This document shows positions 62,459 to 64,000 of a DNA stretch of 64,000 bases, piece after piece. The position numbers and the translations under genes are program-made. This stretch comes from Perlucidibaca sp. (GTDB lineage Bacteria > Pseudomonadota > Gammaproteobacteria > Pseudomonadales > Moraxellaceae), in assembly GCA_023265995.1 (NCBI GenBank), contig JAHFSA010000005.1, forward strand, positions 1 through 64,000, in the 5' to 3' direction. The stretch's first letter is position 1; each line of letters begins with the position of its first letter. The notes under the pieces are model-generated. The model ran no database searches, was not told the DNA's origin, and saw nothing but the letters and a program-made list of their open reading frames with translations.

Positions 62459-64000
62459 ATGGACGCCGCCCTCGCGCTTTCCCGCGTATCCCTGTTCACC
62501 TCGCTGGCGCAGCCGGCGCTGGCCGAACTCGCCAGCCATGCCACTACGCTGCAGCTGAGCAGCGGAGACTGCCTGTATCAGGCCGGGTCGCCGGCTGACC
62601 AGTTCTACGTGCTGGTGCGCGGTCGCCTGCGTGTCAGCACGGGCGGAGACCTGCTCGGCCACGTCAATCGCCATGAGCCGGTGGGTGAAATGGGCGTGGT
62701 GTCGGGCGAAATGCGCAGCTCGGATGTCCATGCCGTGCGCGACAGCCTGCTGCTGGCCATTCCGGCGCGGGTCTTCCTCGACTTCATGCATGCCCAGCCT
62801 GACGCCATGCTGGCGCTGACCCGGCTGGTCATAGTCCGCGGCCGCCAGTACCGGACCCGGCGACGCCAGAGCACCACCAGCCATGGCGGCACCATGGCAC
62901 TGATCCCGGCCTCGTCCGGGGTCTCGGCCATCCAGCTCGGGGAAACCCTGGTCGGGCAGCTGCAGGGCTGGCCGACCACCACCCTGATCACCGCCGCGCA
63001 CATAGACACCGTGTTCGGCGCCGGCTTTGCCCAGACCCCTCTCGATGGCAGCGTCGCCGACCTGCGCCTGCGCCACTGGCTGGCCGATCTCGAAGAACGC
63101 CATGTCTTCGTGCTCTATGCCGCCGACAACGATCATGACCCCTGGTCGCTGCGCTGCCTGCGCCAGGCCGACCGCATCCTCATCCTGGCCGAGGCCGCCA
63201 GCCCGCCCGACGATGTGCCGGTACTCGACGAGCTGCGCGCACGCGGCCTGCTGGCGCCGGTGGAGCTGGTGCTGCTGCGCCCCGAGGGTGACCCGTCGCC
63301 GCATACGCAGGCCTGGTGCAAGGAAACCGGCGCCCGTGCCCATTACTTCGTGCATCCCTGGGCTCAGGCCGACGTCTGCGCCCTCGCCCGTCAGATATCA
63401 GGGCGCGGCATAGGCCTGGTGCTCGGTGGCGGCGGCGCCCGTGGCTTCGCCCACATCGGCCTGTTGCGGGCATTCGAGCAGCTGCAGATTCCGGTCGACA
63501 TCGTTGGCGGCACCAGCATGGGCGCCTTCGTCTCGGCCATGCTGGCCTGCGGTTTCGACAGCGTGGAAATGGAACACATCGCGCACGAGACCTTCGTCGC
63601 CAAGAACTACCTCAACGACTACACCATGCCGCGCGTCTCGCTGATCCGCGGCCAGCGCTTCCACAACCGTCTGACCGCGATCTTCGGCAACCGCCAGATC
63701 GAGGAGCTGCGGCGCAGCTACTACTGCATCTCGACCAACCTGACGACGGGGGTGCCGGTGGTCCACGACAGCGGCGGCCTGGCGACCTGGGTCGGCACCA
63801 GCATGAGCGTGCCTGGCGTGGCGCCGCCCATCGCCTGGGAAGGCGACCTGCTCTGCGATGGCGCCGTGGTCAACAACCTGCCGACCGACGTCATGCAGAG
63901 CCTGGAACGCGGGGTGATCATTGCCAGCAACGTCAGCGCCATTGGTGACATCAGCGCGCCTGGCGCCGGCATAGGCCTGCCGGACCAACAGGCGCTGCTG
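62459..64000 (+). CDS. Cyclic-nucleotide-binding-domain/patatin protein (NTE-like), partial
   Basis: The gene runs off the window after 514 codons. An N-terminal cNMP-binding domain (about 10-120, GEMGVVSGEMRSSDVHAVRD) is followed by a middle domain like those of neuropathy-target-esterase relatives (about 145-310) and a patatin domain: GLVLGGGGARGFAHIGLLRA near 320, nucleophile GGTSMG near 349, and the Asp motif CDGAVVNNLP near 465. It would hydrolyse lysophospholipids, with the first domain sensing a nucleotide or serving as targeting. Start ATG 62459 follows GATGAGAG. The 3' end is missing. Confidence 0.9.
   Translation, partial: MDAALALSRVSLFTSLAQPALAELASHATTLQLSSGDCLYQAGSPADQFYVLVRGRLRVSTGGDLLGHVNRHEPVGEMGVVSGEMRSSDVHAVRDSLLLAIPARVFLDFMHAQPDAMLALTRLVIVRGRQYRTRRRQSTTSHGGTMALIPASSGVSAIQLGETLVGQLQGWPTTTLITAAHIDTVFGAGFAQTPLDGSVADLRLRHWLADLEERHVFVLYAADNDHDPWSLRCLRQADRILILAEAASPPDDVPVLDELRARGLLAPVELVLLRPEGDPSPHTQAWCKETGARAHYFVHPWAQADVCALARQISGRGIGLVLGGGGARGFAHIGLLRAFEQLQIPVDIVGGTSMGAFVSAMLACGFDSVEMEHIAHETFVAKNYLNDYTMPRVSLIRGQRFHNRLTAIFGNRQIEELRRSYYCISTNLTTGVPVVHDSGGLATWVGTSMSVPGVAPPIAWEGDLLCDGAVVNNLPTDVMQSLERGVIIASNVSAIGDISAPGAGIGLPDQQALL

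Overview
The window is GC-rich, densely coded DNA from a gammaproteobacterium. The housekeeping block from about 23.9 to 61.6 kb (mutM, coaD, 4Fe-4S ferredoxin, GMC dehydrogenase set, rsmD, paired M16 proteases, ftsY-ftsE-ftsX-rpoH, DUF423, thiS, thiG, trmB) follows, as I recall it, the gene order of Pseudomonas aeruginosa around PA0357-PA0382. The accessory genes (leucine/terpene acyl-CoA degradation, Baeyer-Villiger monooxygenase, RoxA-like haem proteins) would suit a Nevskiales/Solimonadaceae-type degrader. That family-level placement is inference.

Layout. 0-5 kb: end of an EEP-family nuclease/phosphatase, patatin lipoprotein, arsC, YpfJ-type zinc protease, and a three-gene electron-transfer operon (cytochrome b561, a Cyc2-like haem/beta-barrel protein, a small cytochrome c). 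5.0-5.75 kb: a low-GC patch flanked by a 12-bp imperfect repeat, next to tRNA-Ala(CGC) and a truncated gene. 5.8-15.1 kb: XRE regulator with a striking palindrome, then a five-gene liu/atu acyl-CoA operon divergent from an AraC regulator. 15.1-19.5 kb: HigBA-like toxin-antitoxin, Baeyer-Villiger monooxygenase plus hydrolase, second AraC regulator. 19.5-24.8 kb: rpmB-rpmG, DUF815 ATPase, ECF sigma/anti-sigma, a bufferin/HvfABC-type RiPP operon, mutM. 24.8-41.4 kb: secreted esterase, coaD, ferredoxin, rlpA, GMC/Tat-lipoprotein/aldehyde dehydrogenase set with its TetR, YheT hydrolase, rsmD, M16 pair, ftsYEX, rpoH.

41.5-61.6 kb: DUF423-thiS, thiG and trmB, which are adjacent in Pseudomonas, are split by two accessory insertions. 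The first (42.1-52.5 kb) holds the most interesting system: a DUF4266-DUF3570-ApbE-TlpA operon, a divergent TetR regulator, and two tandem RoxA-like triheme lipoproteins. The same palindrome (GTAAC-N4-GTTAC) lies in the 17-bp spacer of the promoters of the DUF4266 operon and of one RoxA-like gene, and a near copy sits at the promoter of the other, so the TetR probably controls all of them as one regulon. The second insertion (53.5-60.8 kb) holds an HxlR regulator with a molybdopterin oxidoreductase, an orphan DUF4255/Pvc16-like gene, small stress and metal proteins, a VIT transporter and a Phd/VapC pair. The window ends inside a cyclic-nucleotide-binding/patatin protein.
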